A stretch of DNA of 64,000 nt from Candidatus Rubneribacter avistercoris. Lineage in GTDB: Bacteria > Actinomycetota > Coriobacteriia > Coriobacteriales > Eggerthellaceae. A program made the position numbers and the translations under genes. The DNA is taken from the NCBI GenBank assembly GCA_019115845.1, contig DXCU01000065.1:34498-98497 (forward strand), in the 5' to 3' direction. Of this stretch, positions 41,616-50,417 are shown piece after piece (within the stretch, counting starts at the first letter, position 1; each line of letters starts with the position of its first letter). Under the pieces are notes generated by a model, which did not search any database, had not been told where the DNA came from, and was given only the letters and a program-made list of their open reading frames with translations.

Positions 41616-42469
41616 ACGGATGTAAACAGCCGAATAGTAGGCGCAATCTCGACAGCGCTATCGAACGTCTTTCTGTCGATAAAGGTGATCCCTTGCGAAT
41701 TCGCTTAGTGATAGCGAACATTGTTGTGGGCCAGATGCTTCCCGGTGGGGTTATTAAGGGGGGAAGTTCTCTCAAACTGCGTTACGGTGATGCTGGAAGC
41801 AGGTTTACAAAAGATCTTGATGCAGCGCGTGCTAAAAATATTGAGCGATTTACCTCTGAATTTGAGGCTCGTTTGGCAACAGGCTGGAATGGTTTTACCG
41901 GCGTACTTGTGCCTGGAAGAAAGGCGCATCCTAAAAACGTCCCGAATGAGTATGTTATGCAGCCCTATGCGGTAAAACTTGCCTATAACACGAAGTCGTG
42001 GATGACGGTTAGGTTTGAACTGGGCCACAATGAGATAGGCGATGCCGATGAACCCGACTATCGCATATCAGAAGATATTGTCGAACTGTTTCGTCAGCTT
42101 GGGTTCCCTGACCCTCAGCCGCTCCCTCTTATGTCCATTCATCATCAGGTGGCGCAGAAGCTTCACGCGGCAACGACGCCCGGTGGGGGACGGGCGCACG
42201 ACCTAGTTGATTTGCAGCTGATTGTTGCCAACGAAGTACTTGATTATTCGAAAATCGCTCGCATTTGTAGAAGGCTTTTTGCGTATAGAAATATGCAGGA
42301 ATGGCCACCGACTATTGTCGTTGGTGAAGGATGGCAGCGGCTCTACGATGATCAGCGCGACGGTCTGGATGTGATTGCGAACGTGGAGGAAGCCGTCGAG
42401 TGGGGCAATGGCTTGATTCGCAAAATTGTTGAGTTTGGAGATTTGTGTTCAACTGACGAAAGCTTATAA
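41612..42469 (+). CDS. AbiEii/AbiGii-type nucleotidyltransferase toxin
   Basis: Protein of 285 residues. The nucleotidyltransferase motif is GGSSLKLRYGDAGSRFTKDLDA, i.e. GS and D-x-D; a later segment QVAQKLHAATTPGGGRAHDLVDL is the conserved K/H-D motif of the family. Such toxins modify tRNA or other targets with NTPs and give phage abortive infection or bacteriostasis. GTG 41612 overlaps the antitoxin stop. Confidence 0.87.
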   Translation: MNGCKQPNSRRNLDSAIERLSVDKGDPLRIRLVIANIVVGQMLPGGVIKGGSSLKLRYGDAGSRFTKDLDAARAKNIERFTSEFEARLATGWNGFTGVLVPGRKAHPKNVPNEYVMQPYAVKLAYNTKSWMTVRFELGHNEIGDADEPDYRISEDIVELFRQLGFPDPQPLPLMSIHHQVAQKLHAATTPGGGRAHDLVDLQLIVANEVLDYSKIARICRRLFAYRNMQEWPPTIVVGEGWQRLYDDQRDGLDVIANVEEAVEWGNGLIRKIVEFGDLCSTDESL

Positions 42470-42542
42470 AACTTTGATGTGACGGCGTTTTCACTCCTGC
42501 CCCCACTATATATCTTCAAAATAGAATAATATCATTCAAAAA

Positions 42543-42588
42543 TTGTCGTGCGACACCTCTTGATTGTCGTGCGACAAACGCGTATAAC
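42543..42588 (+). promoter_or_regulatory. Promoter with two TGTCG-N2-CGACA dyads
   Basis: Two copies of TTGTCGTGCGACA (42543-42555 and 42564-42576) start 21 nt apart, two turns of the helix. TTGATT (42560-42565) and TATAAC (42583-42588) are separated by 17 nt, the second dyad lying between them. The arrangement matches the promoter at 20789-20817. It should drive the molybdoenzyme operon. Confidence 0.7.
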
Positions 42589-42594
42589 ATCACT

Positions 42595-43124
42595 TGAGGA
42601 ATTCGGCCGATTCTCAAGCAAGCAAGGGCAAGCGCGAATGCGCGAGAGCGAAAGACGAGGATTGCGAAACAGCCGAACAAACGCGCAGGAAAGCGGGCGG
42701 AGCGCCTCCGGGCAAGCGGGCGAGGCACGCGGCAGCGCGGAAGCCGAAGGCCCCATGCCGGGCGAAAAGAGAAAAGGCGCCGGTTAAGCCTCCAAGCAGA
42801 CCGGCACCCTTCGCAAAGAATGCATTGAAAAGTGTAGCGTCGGCTCAGGGCCGTGTGGTTCGGCATGTGAGACAATCCAGACAATTTCAACATCGCGCAC
42901 TGTGCGCATCGTGCGGCGAGCATGCGACAAGAATTGCTCCGCACGCTGCGTAAACGCGCCGAAGGCCGCGCGCGGCGCACATCGTCCCGCGCAAGCTGCG
43001 GACCTCGGCCCCGGCACCGTCGCGCGCGGCACGTGTCGCCTCGCGCGGCGGCGGTTCCCGGCCCCGGCACCGTCGGCGCGTTTCGCGAATTTGCCCCTTC
43101 CGGACGTGAGTGTGAGGAGGAGGA
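42595..43124 (+). other. Long untranslated leader of the molybdoenzyme operon
   Basis: If transcription starts about 7 nt after the -10 box, some 530 nt precede the first gene. The stretch is very GC-rich and contains a 16-nt direct repeat CGGCCCCGGCACCGTC at 43006-43021 and 43059-43074. Long frames here are low-complexity and basic, and I do not accept them as genes. No known riboswitch was recognised. Confidence 0.45.
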
Positions 43125-45587
43125 ATGGCGAGAGAAGTCGAACCGAAGCGCGTGAAGCGCACCGCTCGGGAAGCCGATGCCGCAACCGCCGGCGAAACGA
43201 CGTGCACGCGTCGCGGCTTCCTAAAAGGGGCCGGTGCCGCGGCGGCGGGCCTGGGACTGGCCGGTGCGGCCGGCATGGCGTCCACCAGCGACTGGCTGGC
43301 CCCCGTGAAGGCGAGCGCCGAGCCGGAGGAGCATCACGGCTACACGTTCCATTACCGCCACTGCCAGTGCAACTGCCACTTGAAATGCACGGTGCGCGAC
43401 GGTCGCCTGGTGCTTGTGGAGCCGAACGACTGGCCCGACAAGCGCAACGAGACCATCTGCCTCAAGGGCATTTCGGAGATCCAGCACACCTACAGCGTCG
43501 AGCGCCTGCAAGTGCCGCTCAAGCGCGTGGGCGAGCGCGGTGCGGGCGAGTTCGTGGAGATCACCTGGGAAGAAGCGCTTGACACCATCGCCGACAAGGT
43601 GAAGGAGACGTGGGAGAGGCACGGCGAGGGGGCGATAGCCATCCAGTCGGCCGTTGACTCGCTGACCACGTTCCTTCCCAGTTTGCTGCGGGCGCAGGAC
43701 AAGCCGCATCGCGGCATCGACATCGGGCTGGGCAACGGGTTTTCTCCGGCTTTGGCCGAATCGGGCCAGCAGGGCGCCTCCTCCAACGAGGTGACGGACT
43801 GGAAAAACGCCAAGACCATCCTCAACGTCGGCTGCAACATGCTGGAGACGTGCATGGTGACGGCGCCGTACTTCTTCGAGGCCAAGGAGGCGGGAGCGGA
43901 GATCATCACGCTCGACCCCAACTTCTGCACCACGGCCGAGAAAAGCTCGCGTTGGATTCCCATGGTCGCCGGCACGGACCCGGCGCTCTACCTGGGGATG
44001 ATCTCCATCATTTTGGAAAACGAGTGGTACAACGCGCCGTATTTGAAGGCGAACACCAGCATGCCTTTCCTTGTCAAGCGCTCCGACGGATCGCTGCTGC
44101 GCCGCAATCCTGTTGACGACATCAAGCAAGCGGGCAGCGAGAATCCCTTCATGGTGTGGGATGAGAGCGCGGGCGCACCGGCCGCATACGATGCGGAGGG
44201 CGTGGAGCCGGCGCTCGATCACGAGGCCACCATCGACGGGGAGCAGTACGCCACCGTGTTCGCGCTGCTCAAAGAGGGCCAGAGGCGCTACACCTCCTCG
44301 TGGGCGGCTCAGACCACCGGCATCGACGAGGATGTGCTGATCGAGATCACCGACAAATACGCCAACCACGGCCCTTCCATCTTGTCGTTTGGCTTCGGCG
44401 GCGGAGAGAAGTTCTACAACGCCGACGTCGCCGGGCATGCGGCGGTTCTGCTTGCCACGCTGGTGGGGTCGTTCGGCACCGACGTTCCTGGTTGGGGGGC
44501 GGGCGCGTACGTGAACGCCTACCAGAAGATCTTCGGCGCGGGCAAACTTGCCAGCTGGCCGTTGCCCGCTGAGTGCAAGACGGCCTCCGCGCCCAAGGCG
44601 AGCGTCGATTATCGCGACGACGAGAGCAACATCCACTTCATGTGGGTGCAAAACGGCGCGTTCCAGCAGATCGCGGGCAACCAGAACCGCACGAACGAGT
44701 GGGCGAAGACGCTCGACTTCGTAGTGGTCCAGGACATTTGGCACACGCCCTCAGTGGACTGGGCCGACATCGTGCTGCCGGTGTGCTCGCACTTCGAGTG
44801 CGATGAGGAAGTGGGCTTTCTGCGCGCCCTGCGCGGCCATGTGCTGCTGCAGCAGAAGGTGCTCGATCCGCTGTTCCAGAGCAAGACGGACTTCTGGATT
44901 GACCGCGAAATGGCCAAACGCCTGGGCTACGGCGATAAGCTGCCGAAAACCCAGGAGGAGCTTGCGCGCTACCAGCTTGACAACGCCACGGACAAAGCCG
45001 TCAAGGGCATCACCCTTGACGAGGTCATTGCCGGCAACGGTGTGGCGGCGTTGAAAAACCAGCCCGACATAGCGCGCAGCTACGGCGGCCAAACCTACAA
45101 GACTACTTCGGGCAAAATCGACGTGTACTACGAGAACCTGATCGAGCACGGCCAGGCGCTGCCGAACTGGGAGGCGCCGAACGAGGCGTACGAGGGCAAT
45201 CCTCTGCGTGACACGTATCCCCTGGTCATGACACAGCGGCGTTCCAAGTACTTCATCCATCAGAACTTCATGGACGCCACCTGGGTGCGGCAGCACTACA
45301 AGCCGACGCTCGAGATGAACCCTATCGATCTTGAGGCGCGCGGTTTGGAGTCCGGCGATGTGGTGGAGGCGTTCAACGACCGCGGCTCGTTCAGCTGCGA
45401 ATGCGTGGCCACCGAAGCGGTCAAACCCGGCATGGCGGTTATCGTCGAGGGCATTTGGGACAAGTACATGGTCTCCGGGAACCTGCAGAACGTCACGAAC
45501 GATGCGGTGAACCCTCGGGGCAAAGCGCTTGCCAAAGGAAGGGTCATACCCTTCAACGACACGCTTGTCGAAGTGAAGAAAGCGTAG
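43125..45587 (+). CDS. Molybdopterin oxidoreductase, DMSO reductase family, catalytic subunit
   Basis: Protein of 820 residues. A Tat signal (TRRGFLKGAGAAAAGLGLAG) precedes the [4Fe-4S] motif C-x3-C-x3-C (within HCQCNCHLKC) closed by ICLKG, then bis-MGD domains (ITWEEALDTIADKVKETW, ILNVGCNMLET, FGTDVPGWGAGAYVNA) and the C-terminal domain (MNPIDLEARGLESGDVVEAFNDRG). The enzyme is exported and faces the outside. GAGGAGG sets ATG 43125. The next genes give an Fe-S subunit, a quinone-linked NrfD anchor and a TorD chaperone, so this is a complete respiratory reductase or dehydrogenase. The substrate cannot be assigned. Confidence 0.9.
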   Translation: MAREVEPKRVKRTAREADAATAGETTCTRRGFLKGAGAAAAGLGLAGAAGMASTSDWLAPVKASAEPEEHHGYTFHYRHCQCNCHLKCTVRDGRLVLVEPNDWPDKRNETICLKGISEIQHTYSVERLQVPLKRVGERGAGEFVEITWEEALDTIADKVKETWERHGEGAIAIQSAVDSLTTFLPSLLRAQDKPHRGIDIGLGNGFSPALAESGQQGASSNEVTDWKNAKTILNVGCNMLETCMVTAPYFFEAKEAGAEIITLDPNFCTTAEKSSRWIPMVAGTDPALYLGMISIILENEWYNAPYLKANTSMPFLVKRSDGSLLRRNPVDDIKQAGSENPFMVWDESAGAPAAYDAEGVEPALDHEATIDGEQYATVFALLKEGQRRYTSSWAAQTTGIDEDVLIEITDKYANHGPSILSFGFGGGEKFYNADVAGHAAVLLATLVGSFGTDVPGWGAGAYVNAYQKIFGAGKLASWPLPAECKTASAPKASVDYRDDESNIHFMWVQNGAFQQIAGNQNRTNEWAKTLDFVVVQDIWHTPSVDWADIVLPVCSHFECDEEVGFLRALRGHVLLQQKVLDPLFQSKTDFWIDREMAKRLGYGDKLPKTQEELARYQLDNATDKAVKGITLDEVIAGNGVAALKNQPDIARSYGGQTYKTTSGKIDVYYENLIEHGQALPNWEAPNEAYEGNPLRDTYPLVMTQRRSKYFIHQNFMDATWVRQHYKPTLEMNPIDLEARGLESGDVVEAFNDRGSFSCECVATEAVKPGMAVIVEGIWDKYMVSGNLQNVTNDAVNPRGKALAKGRVIPFNDTLVEVKKA

Positions 45588-45596
45588 GTGACAGAC

Positions 45597-46214
45597 ATGA
45601 CCAGACTGGCGATAGCCATCGACCTCGGCCGCTGCACGGGGTGCAACACCTGCGCGATGGCGTGCAAGATGCAGAACAACGTGCCCATGGGCATGGCGTG
45701 GAACCGCGTGCTGAACGAGGGCTGCGACACCGAGATAGGCGTGCAGGGAACCTATCCCAACATCTCGCGCGTTCACATTCCCCTCGCCTGCCAGCACTGC
45801 GAGAACCCCGCGTGCCAGCGCGTGTGCCCCACGGGCGCCACGTACAAAGACGACAAAGGCCGCGTGGAGATAGACTACGATAAGTGCATCGGGTGCCGCA
45901 TGTGCATGGCGGCCTGCCCCTACAATGCGCGCGTGTTCAACTGGAACGAGCCGGTGCGCGACCCTGATTTCAACTACGGCGACAAAGACGTGCCCGTGCG
46001 CCCCAAGGGCGTGGCCGAGAAGTGCACGCTGTGCAAGGAGCGCACCGACCGCGGGGACGAGCCCATGTGCGTGCGCTGCTGCCTGTCGAAGGCGCGTGTC
46101 TTCGGCGATCTGGACGACCCGGACTCCGAGGTGTCGCGCGTCGTCCGCGAGCGCAACGCCTACCAGCTGCATTCCGAGATGGGCACCGAGCCCCAGGTCC
46201 GCTACTTCAACTAA
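45597..46214 (+). CDS. Four-cluster ferredoxin-type subunit (DmsB/PsrB-like)
   Basis: Protein of 205 residues. Four cysteine groups are present: CTGCNTCAMAC, CQHCENPACQRVCPTG, CIGCRMCMAACPYN and CTLCKER...CVRCC. It transfers electrons between the catalytic subunit and the NrfD anchor. ATG 45597 is favoured by AGGTGA 6 nt upstream; a GTG at 45588 directly after the previous stop is possible. Confidence 0.9.
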   Translation: MTRLAIAIDLGRCTGCNTCAMACKMQNNVPMGMAWNRVLNEGCDTEIGVQGTYPNISRVHIPLACQHCENPACQRVCPTGATYKDDKGRVEIDYDKCIGCRMCMAACPYNARVFNWNEPVRDPDFNYGDKDVPVRPKGVAEKCTLCKERTDRGDEPMCVRCCLSKARVFGDLDDPDSEVSRVVRERNAYQLHSEMGTEPQVRYFN

Positions 46215-46226
46215 GGAGGAATCGCA

Positions 46227-47399
46227 ATGATGCTTTCAAGATACAAGATCCCTGCGATCATCCTTGCGGTTGTCGCGGCATGCGGCGTGGGTTGCTGGAT
46301 ATTCCAGCTCATGTTCGGCCTGGGCGTCACGGGCATGAGCAACGCCACGTCGTGGGGCCTCTACATCACCATGTTCATGTTCTTCGTGGGGCTTTCGGCG
46401 GGCGGCCTCATCGTGGCTTCGTCGGCCAGCGTGTTCCACATCGACAAGTACAAGCAGGTGGCGCTGCCGGCGGTCATCCTGTCCACGGTGTGCATCTGCT
46501 GCGCGGGCATGTTCGTGCTCATTGACCTGGGCGGCATCCAACGCGTGTGGCGCATCCTGACCGGGGCGAACTTCACCAGCCCGCTGGTGTGGGACATGTG
46601 CGTGATCACCATCTACCTGGTCATCAACGTGGTGTACCTGGCGTTCATGTATAAGGATGGCACCAACTCGCGCCGCATCTCCATCGTGTCGCGCTTCGCG
46701 CTGCCGGTGGCCATCCTCGTGCACAGCGTGACGGCGTGGATCTTCGGCCTGGAGATTGCCAAGGAGGGTTGGAACTCGGCCATCATGGCGCCCATCTTCG
46801 TGGCCAGCGCCATGGATTCGGGCTTGGGGCTTTTGCTGGTGTGCCTCATCGGTTTGGACAAGGCCAAGATCATCGAGTTCCCGCGCGCGCTTATGAAGTC
46901 GCTGGCCGGGCTGTTTGCCACCTGCATAGCCGTGGACGCGTTCTTCATCTTCTGCGAGCTTCTGACCATGGGCTACAATGGTGGCTCGGGTGCGCAGACG
47001 CTCTCTATCATGCTGACGGGTCAAACCGCGCCGTTTTTCTGGTTCGAGGCGGTGTTCGGTTTGGTGGTGCCGTTCTGCCTGATGGTGTTTCAGAAGGCGC
47101 GCGAACGCGCCGGGCTGGTGGCGCTGTCGGGCGTGCTGGTGATCTTGGGCGTGCTGTGCAAGCGCGTGTGGCTGTTGTTCACGTCGTTCGCCGAGTTCAA
47201 CGTGGCGGGCGCGCCGGGTGTTTCGCTTGGCACGCAGGCGGCGCAGCAGGGCGGTGTTGACATGTGGGCGCTTGGTGGCGTATACCTGCCTACGGCCTAC
47301 GAGATGGCGATAGTGCTGGGCGTGATGTGCTTGGGTGCGCTGGCGTTCCTGGTGCTGGTTGATCGGCTGGTCGGCACCAAGGTGGCCGCGGCGGCGTAG
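46227..47399 (+). CDS. NrfD/PsrC-type quinone-interacting membrane anchor
   Basis: Protein of 390 residues with about ten hydrophobic helices, including WGLYITMFMFFVGLSAGGLIVASSASVF, the typical NrfD opening. It anchors the molybdoenzyme at the membrane and exchanges electrons with menaquinol. TAAGGAGGAATCGCA gives a strong start at 46227. It is of the full-length class, longer than the orphan NrfD protein at 20864. Confidence 0.9.
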   Translation: MMLSRYKIPAIILAVVAACGVGCWIFQLMFGLGVTGMSNATSWGLYITMFMFFVGLSAGGLIVASSASVFHIDKYKQVALPAVILSTVCICCAGMFVLIDLGGIQRVWRILTGANFTSPLVWDMCVITIYLVINVVYLAFMYKDGTNSRRISIVSRFALPVAILVHSVTAWIFGLEIAKEGWNSAIMAPIFVASAMDSGLGLLLVCLIGLDKAKIIEFPRALMKSLAGLFATCIAVDAFFIFCELLTMGYNGGSGAQTLSIMLTGQTAPFFWFEAVFGLVVPFCLMVFQKARERAGLVALSGVLVILGVLCKRVWLLFTSFAEFNVAGAPGVSLGTQAAQQGGVDMWALGGVYLPTAYEMAIVLGVMCLGALAFLVLVDRLVGTKVAAAA

Positions 47400-47492
47400 G
47401 CAATGGAGCGGCGGGGCGCAGCGAGCAGTGGGGTGCTGCAAGCAAAAGCGGCTGCGTCCCGCCGCGATGCGATGTGCGAGAGGGTGACCACG

Positions 47493-48146
47493 ATGGACAA
47501 GGCAGCGCGCGAGGAGTTGGCGCAAGCGTATGCGTTTTTAGGAAACTCCCTGTTGAAGCCCATGACGCAGACGGCAACCGTGGGTATTGACCCTGCGTTT
47601 TGGGAAGCGTTTCCCACGTTCGACGACGAAGGAATAGCGTGTGCCGTGCAGGCGTGCGCCGAGTTCGCGCGCACCTGCGCACCGGACGATCCGACGGCGG
47701 TGGCTGTGGAGCACACCCGCCTTTTTGTGGGGCCGCCCTCTCCCGCGGCACCCCCGTGGGAAACCTTCTACCGTGCTGAAAACGTAACCGTAGGCTTTGG
47801 CCAGGCAACGTTTGAGATGCGCGAAGTGCTGCGCACCCTTGGCTTAGAGGTGCGCAACGAAAACAACCAGTACGAGGACCATATCGGTATCGAGCTTCTG
47901 TGCCTGTCCGAAATCTGCCGCCGGCGGGGGGAAGGCGCGGAAGGTACCGGTAGCGCGGAAGGTACCAACGACACGGGCGCGGCAACCCCTCCCTCCGAGG
48001 CCCGCTTCCTTGACGAGCATCTTCTCAACTGGTTGCCAGCTTTCCGCACGACCGTAGCGAAAACCGCCCCGGGCGGTTATCACGACCACCTGCTTGCCGT
48101 AGCGGAAGCCCTCACTTCTTGGCACCGCCGGGAACTGGAGGGCTAA
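47493..48146 (+). CDS. TorD/DmsD-family assembly chaperone
   Basis: Protein of 217 residues, all-helical, with VEHTRLFVGPPSPAAPPWETFY, the family signature, and a later EDHIGIELLCL segment. These proteins hold the molybdoenzyme until cofactor insertion and check its Tat signal. ATG 47493 gives the usual length and has GAGGGTGA upstream; longer frames add a basic extension. It ends the operon. The insert EGTGSAEGTNDTG is a low-complexity loop. Confidence 0.85.
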   Translation: MDKAAREELAQAYAFLGNSLLKPMTQTATVGIDPAFWEAFPTFDDEGIACAVQACAEFARTCAPDDPTAVAVEHTRLFVGPPSPAAPPWETFYRAENVTVGFGQATFEMREVLRTLGLEVRNENNQYEDHIGIELLCLSEICRRRGEGAEGTGSAEGTNDTGAATPPSEARFLDEHLLNWLPAFRTTVAKTAPGGYHDHLLAVAEALTSWHRRELEG

Positions 48147-48209
48147 CCGCCCATGTAACCCTGGGCGGCTCGTGTTTCATCGTGTATATTTGCAGGTTGC
48201 TGAAATGTT

Positions 48210-49460
48210 TTACCTCCGTGCATATCTCACCGAGCGGCCTGATCCGGTTTTGAAAATGGCGTTTTTTTCGAGCAAGTCATTGAGTACTCGTATTGCTTTA
48301 TCTTTGGACATACCTGTTGCTTCGGATATTTCGGCACGGGAAAAGGAGGTTCCCTTCGTCAAGGCATTCAACATGAGTCTTTCGTTGTCTGAAAAGATAT
48401 TCTCTTCATCAATAGGTAAAGTTACAGTAATCGACGACGGCGTAATAGCAAACGTCGGCGATGCAATCATGGCCGCATACGCTTCCAGAATACGCGGAAT
48501 ACCTGTACCGAATCGCTCGATATAACCCAGGCGGTAGAAAACGTTTGCCAGTACGGGGTTCCTAGCAATAGAGGGACCGCCCGCCCTATAAGCCTCCTCG
48601 CTCAGATCCTCCGGGAGGCTTCCAGGAGAGCTTACCTCAATGCGGCTTTCAAACATACTGATTTTGATGCTAGCTGGTACATCCCATCGACGATGCACGA
48701 GTGCGTTCGCAACCGCTTCTCGAAATGCCTCTCGGGGGATGAGACATTTCGAAATTCGCTTCGCACCTTCTATAACTTCGTAGGAATAATACTCGTCAAA
48801 GGCGGCCATTGCTTCGCTCATCTGAGTTAAGAGAGAAGATTTCTCTATGGTGCGCCGAGAGAGAATGATGTTGATGGAAGGTCCAAAACGGGCAATATCT
48901 ATACCGGGGAAGTGGTTTTCGTCCGCCAAGAGAGCGGCGGCGTTGTTGAATAGTCCGCTTGAATTCGCTAATTCAAGCGAGATAAGGGCGTTTTTGTCGA
49001 GCGCGTCCAAGCCTATTTTTCGTCGGAGTTCGCGTTCGAGGATCTTAAACGAAAGGTCCTGATCGTTTGACATAACGGCATCGAAGGTGGTGTTCGTGCC
49101 AAGAAGCACCAAGCGCCTGAGTTCAAGAGGGCCTACTTCGACTGTGGAGGAATCGGCTCTGCGATACGCCTTGCCTTTATACAGATAGGGTTTTTCCGGT
49201 CCCTCCTGCACAGTAAGAGTGATTACTCTTGTGTCGCCATCGACGTTCAAAGAGAAAAGAGGAACGGGGTTCAAAGAATCGTTAATCTCGTTTTCGATCC
49301 TTAAACAGGCTGCTGCTGGATCAGCTATGCCGAGGACTGCTCCGTCATCAGCTACGCCGAATAGCACTTCGCCTGTTCCGTAGTTCGCGAAAGCGCTTAC
49401 CGTTTTAAGGTAGGTTCTCGAAACTTCGCGCTTGTATTCGAGGTTGGTTGTCTCTCTCAT
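48210..49460 (-). CDS. AlbA/Schlafen-type ATP-binding putative regulator
   Basis: Protein of 416 residues. The N-terminal AlbA_2-type domain shows TNLEYKREVSRTYLKTVSAFANYGTGEVLFGV; the middle has FREAVANALVHRRWD, the ATPase-like signature of the family, and GYIERFGTGIPRILEAY; the C-terminus is a winged helix (FSRAEISEATGMSKDKAIRVLNDLLEKNAI). These proteins are thought to be regulators, and some act in phage defence. ATG 49460 is chosen; a TTG at 49490 would extend into the repeat array. Base composition is AT-richer than both neighbours, which suggests acquisition. Confidence 0.8.
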   Translation of the reverse strand: MRETTNLEYKREVSRTYLKTVSAFANYGTGEVLFGVADDGAVLGIADPAAACLRIENEINDSLNPVPLFSLNVDGDTRVITLTVQEGPEKPYLYKGKAYRRADSSTVEVGPLELRRLVLLGTNTTFDAVMSNDQDLSFKILERELRRKIGLDALDKNALISLELANSSGLFNNAAALLADENHFPGIDIARFGPSINIILSRRTIEKSSLLTQMSEAMAAFDEYYSYEVIEGAKRISKCLIPREAFREAVANALVHRRWDVPASIKISMFESRIEVSSPGSLPEDLSEEAYRAGGPSIARNPVLANVFYRLGYIERFGTGIPRILEAYAAMIASPTFAITPSSITVTLPIDEENIFSDNERLMLNALTKGTSFSRAEISEATGMSKDKAIRVLNDLLEKNAIFKTGSGRSVRYARR

Positions 49461-49471
49461 CTGAGCCACTC

Positions 49472-49570
49472 TTTCGTTGTGTTGTTGCAACGATTATACA
49501 ACGAAAACTTTTTTCGACGCATTCATTTTGCAACGAAAACTACTTTCGTTGCAAAAGTGGTGCAACGAAA
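49472..49570. repeat. Array of five CAACGAAA motifs
   Basis: CAACGAAA or its complement TTTCGTTG occurs at 49472-49479 (minus), 49499-49506, 49531-49538, 49544-49551 (minus) and 49563-49570. The last two form a dyad. The array lies directly upstream of the AlbA-type gene and is probably its operator. Confidence 0.7.
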
Positions 49571-49727
49571 GGACGTTTATGGTTCGGTGCTCCGAATGCG
49601 CTGCGCGCTCACTCCCTCTCACTCCGAATCTCCGCGCGAACGCTCCGGATGCGGGATGCTTCTAGTATTATGAACACGGCGCGCTGCATGCGCCCGCTGT
49701 GCGGACGACTTGGAGAAAGGGACGGCC

Positions 49728-50408
49728 ATGGAGCAGTACAAGCAGGAGTTCATCGAGTTCATGGTGGAAAGCCAGGTGCTCAAATTCGGCGACTTCACGC
49801 TGAAAAGCGGCCGCAAGTCCCCCTTCTTCATGAACGCGGGCGCCTACGTGACGGGCGATCAGCTGCATCGTTTGGGCCTGTATTACGCGCGCGCCATCCA
49901 TGACAACTTCGGATTGGACTTCGACGTGGTGTTCGGTCCGGCGTACAAGGGCATCCCGCTGTCGGTGGTCACGGCCATAGGACTCCACGAACTGTACGGC
50001 AAGGAGGCGCGTTACTGCTCCAACCGCAAGGAGGTCAAAGACCACGGCGCGGACGCGGGCAACCTGCTGGGAAGCGATCTGCGCGACGGCGACCGCGTGA
50101 TCATGGTGGAGGACGTGACCACGTCCGGCAAGTCCATCGACGAGACGTACCCCGTCCTGAAAGGCGCGGCCGACGTGGACGTGAAGGGCCTGATCGTGTC
50201 GCTCAACCGCATGGAGGTGGGCAAGGGCGGCGTGGTGACGGCGCAGCAGGAGGTGCAGGAGAAGTACGGTTTTCCGGTGGCGTCCATCGTGTCCATGGCC
50301 GAGGTGACCGAGTACCTGCATAACCGCGAGGTGCAGGGCCGCGTGGTCATTGATGACGAAACGAAAGCCGCCATCGACCAGTACTACGCCCAGTACGGCG
50401 CAAAGTAG
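49728..50408 (+). CDS. pyrE: Orotate phosphoribosyltransferase
   Basis: Protein of 226 residues that joins orotate and PRPP to give OMP in pyrimidine synthesis. Seen: LKSGRKSPFFMNAGAYVTG, FGPAYKGIPLSVVTA, and the PRPP-binding motif DRVIMVEDVTTSGKSIDE. Length is typical. GAGAAAGGG precedes ATG 49728. A HAD phosphatase gene follows after 9 nt. No other pyr genes are nearby. Confidence 0.93.
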   Translation: MEQYKQEFIEFMVESQVLKFGDFTLKSGRKSPFFMNAGAYVTGDQLHRLGLYYARAIHDNFGLDFDVVFGPAYKGIPLSVVTAIGLHELYGKEARYCSNRKEVKDHGADAGNLLGSDLRDGDRVIMVEDVTTSGKSIDETYPVLKGAADVDVKGLIVSLNRMEVGKGGVVTAQQEVQEKYGFPVASIVSMAEVTEYLHNREVQGRVVIDDETKAAIDQYYAQYGAK

Positions 50409-50417
50409 GCGACGGGC

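Noticed and set aside
42594..42953. Basic 119-codon frame in the molybdoenzyme leader
   Set aside because: Low-complexity composition, weak start codon without Shine-Dalgarno and no family resemblance; better explained as leader DNA.
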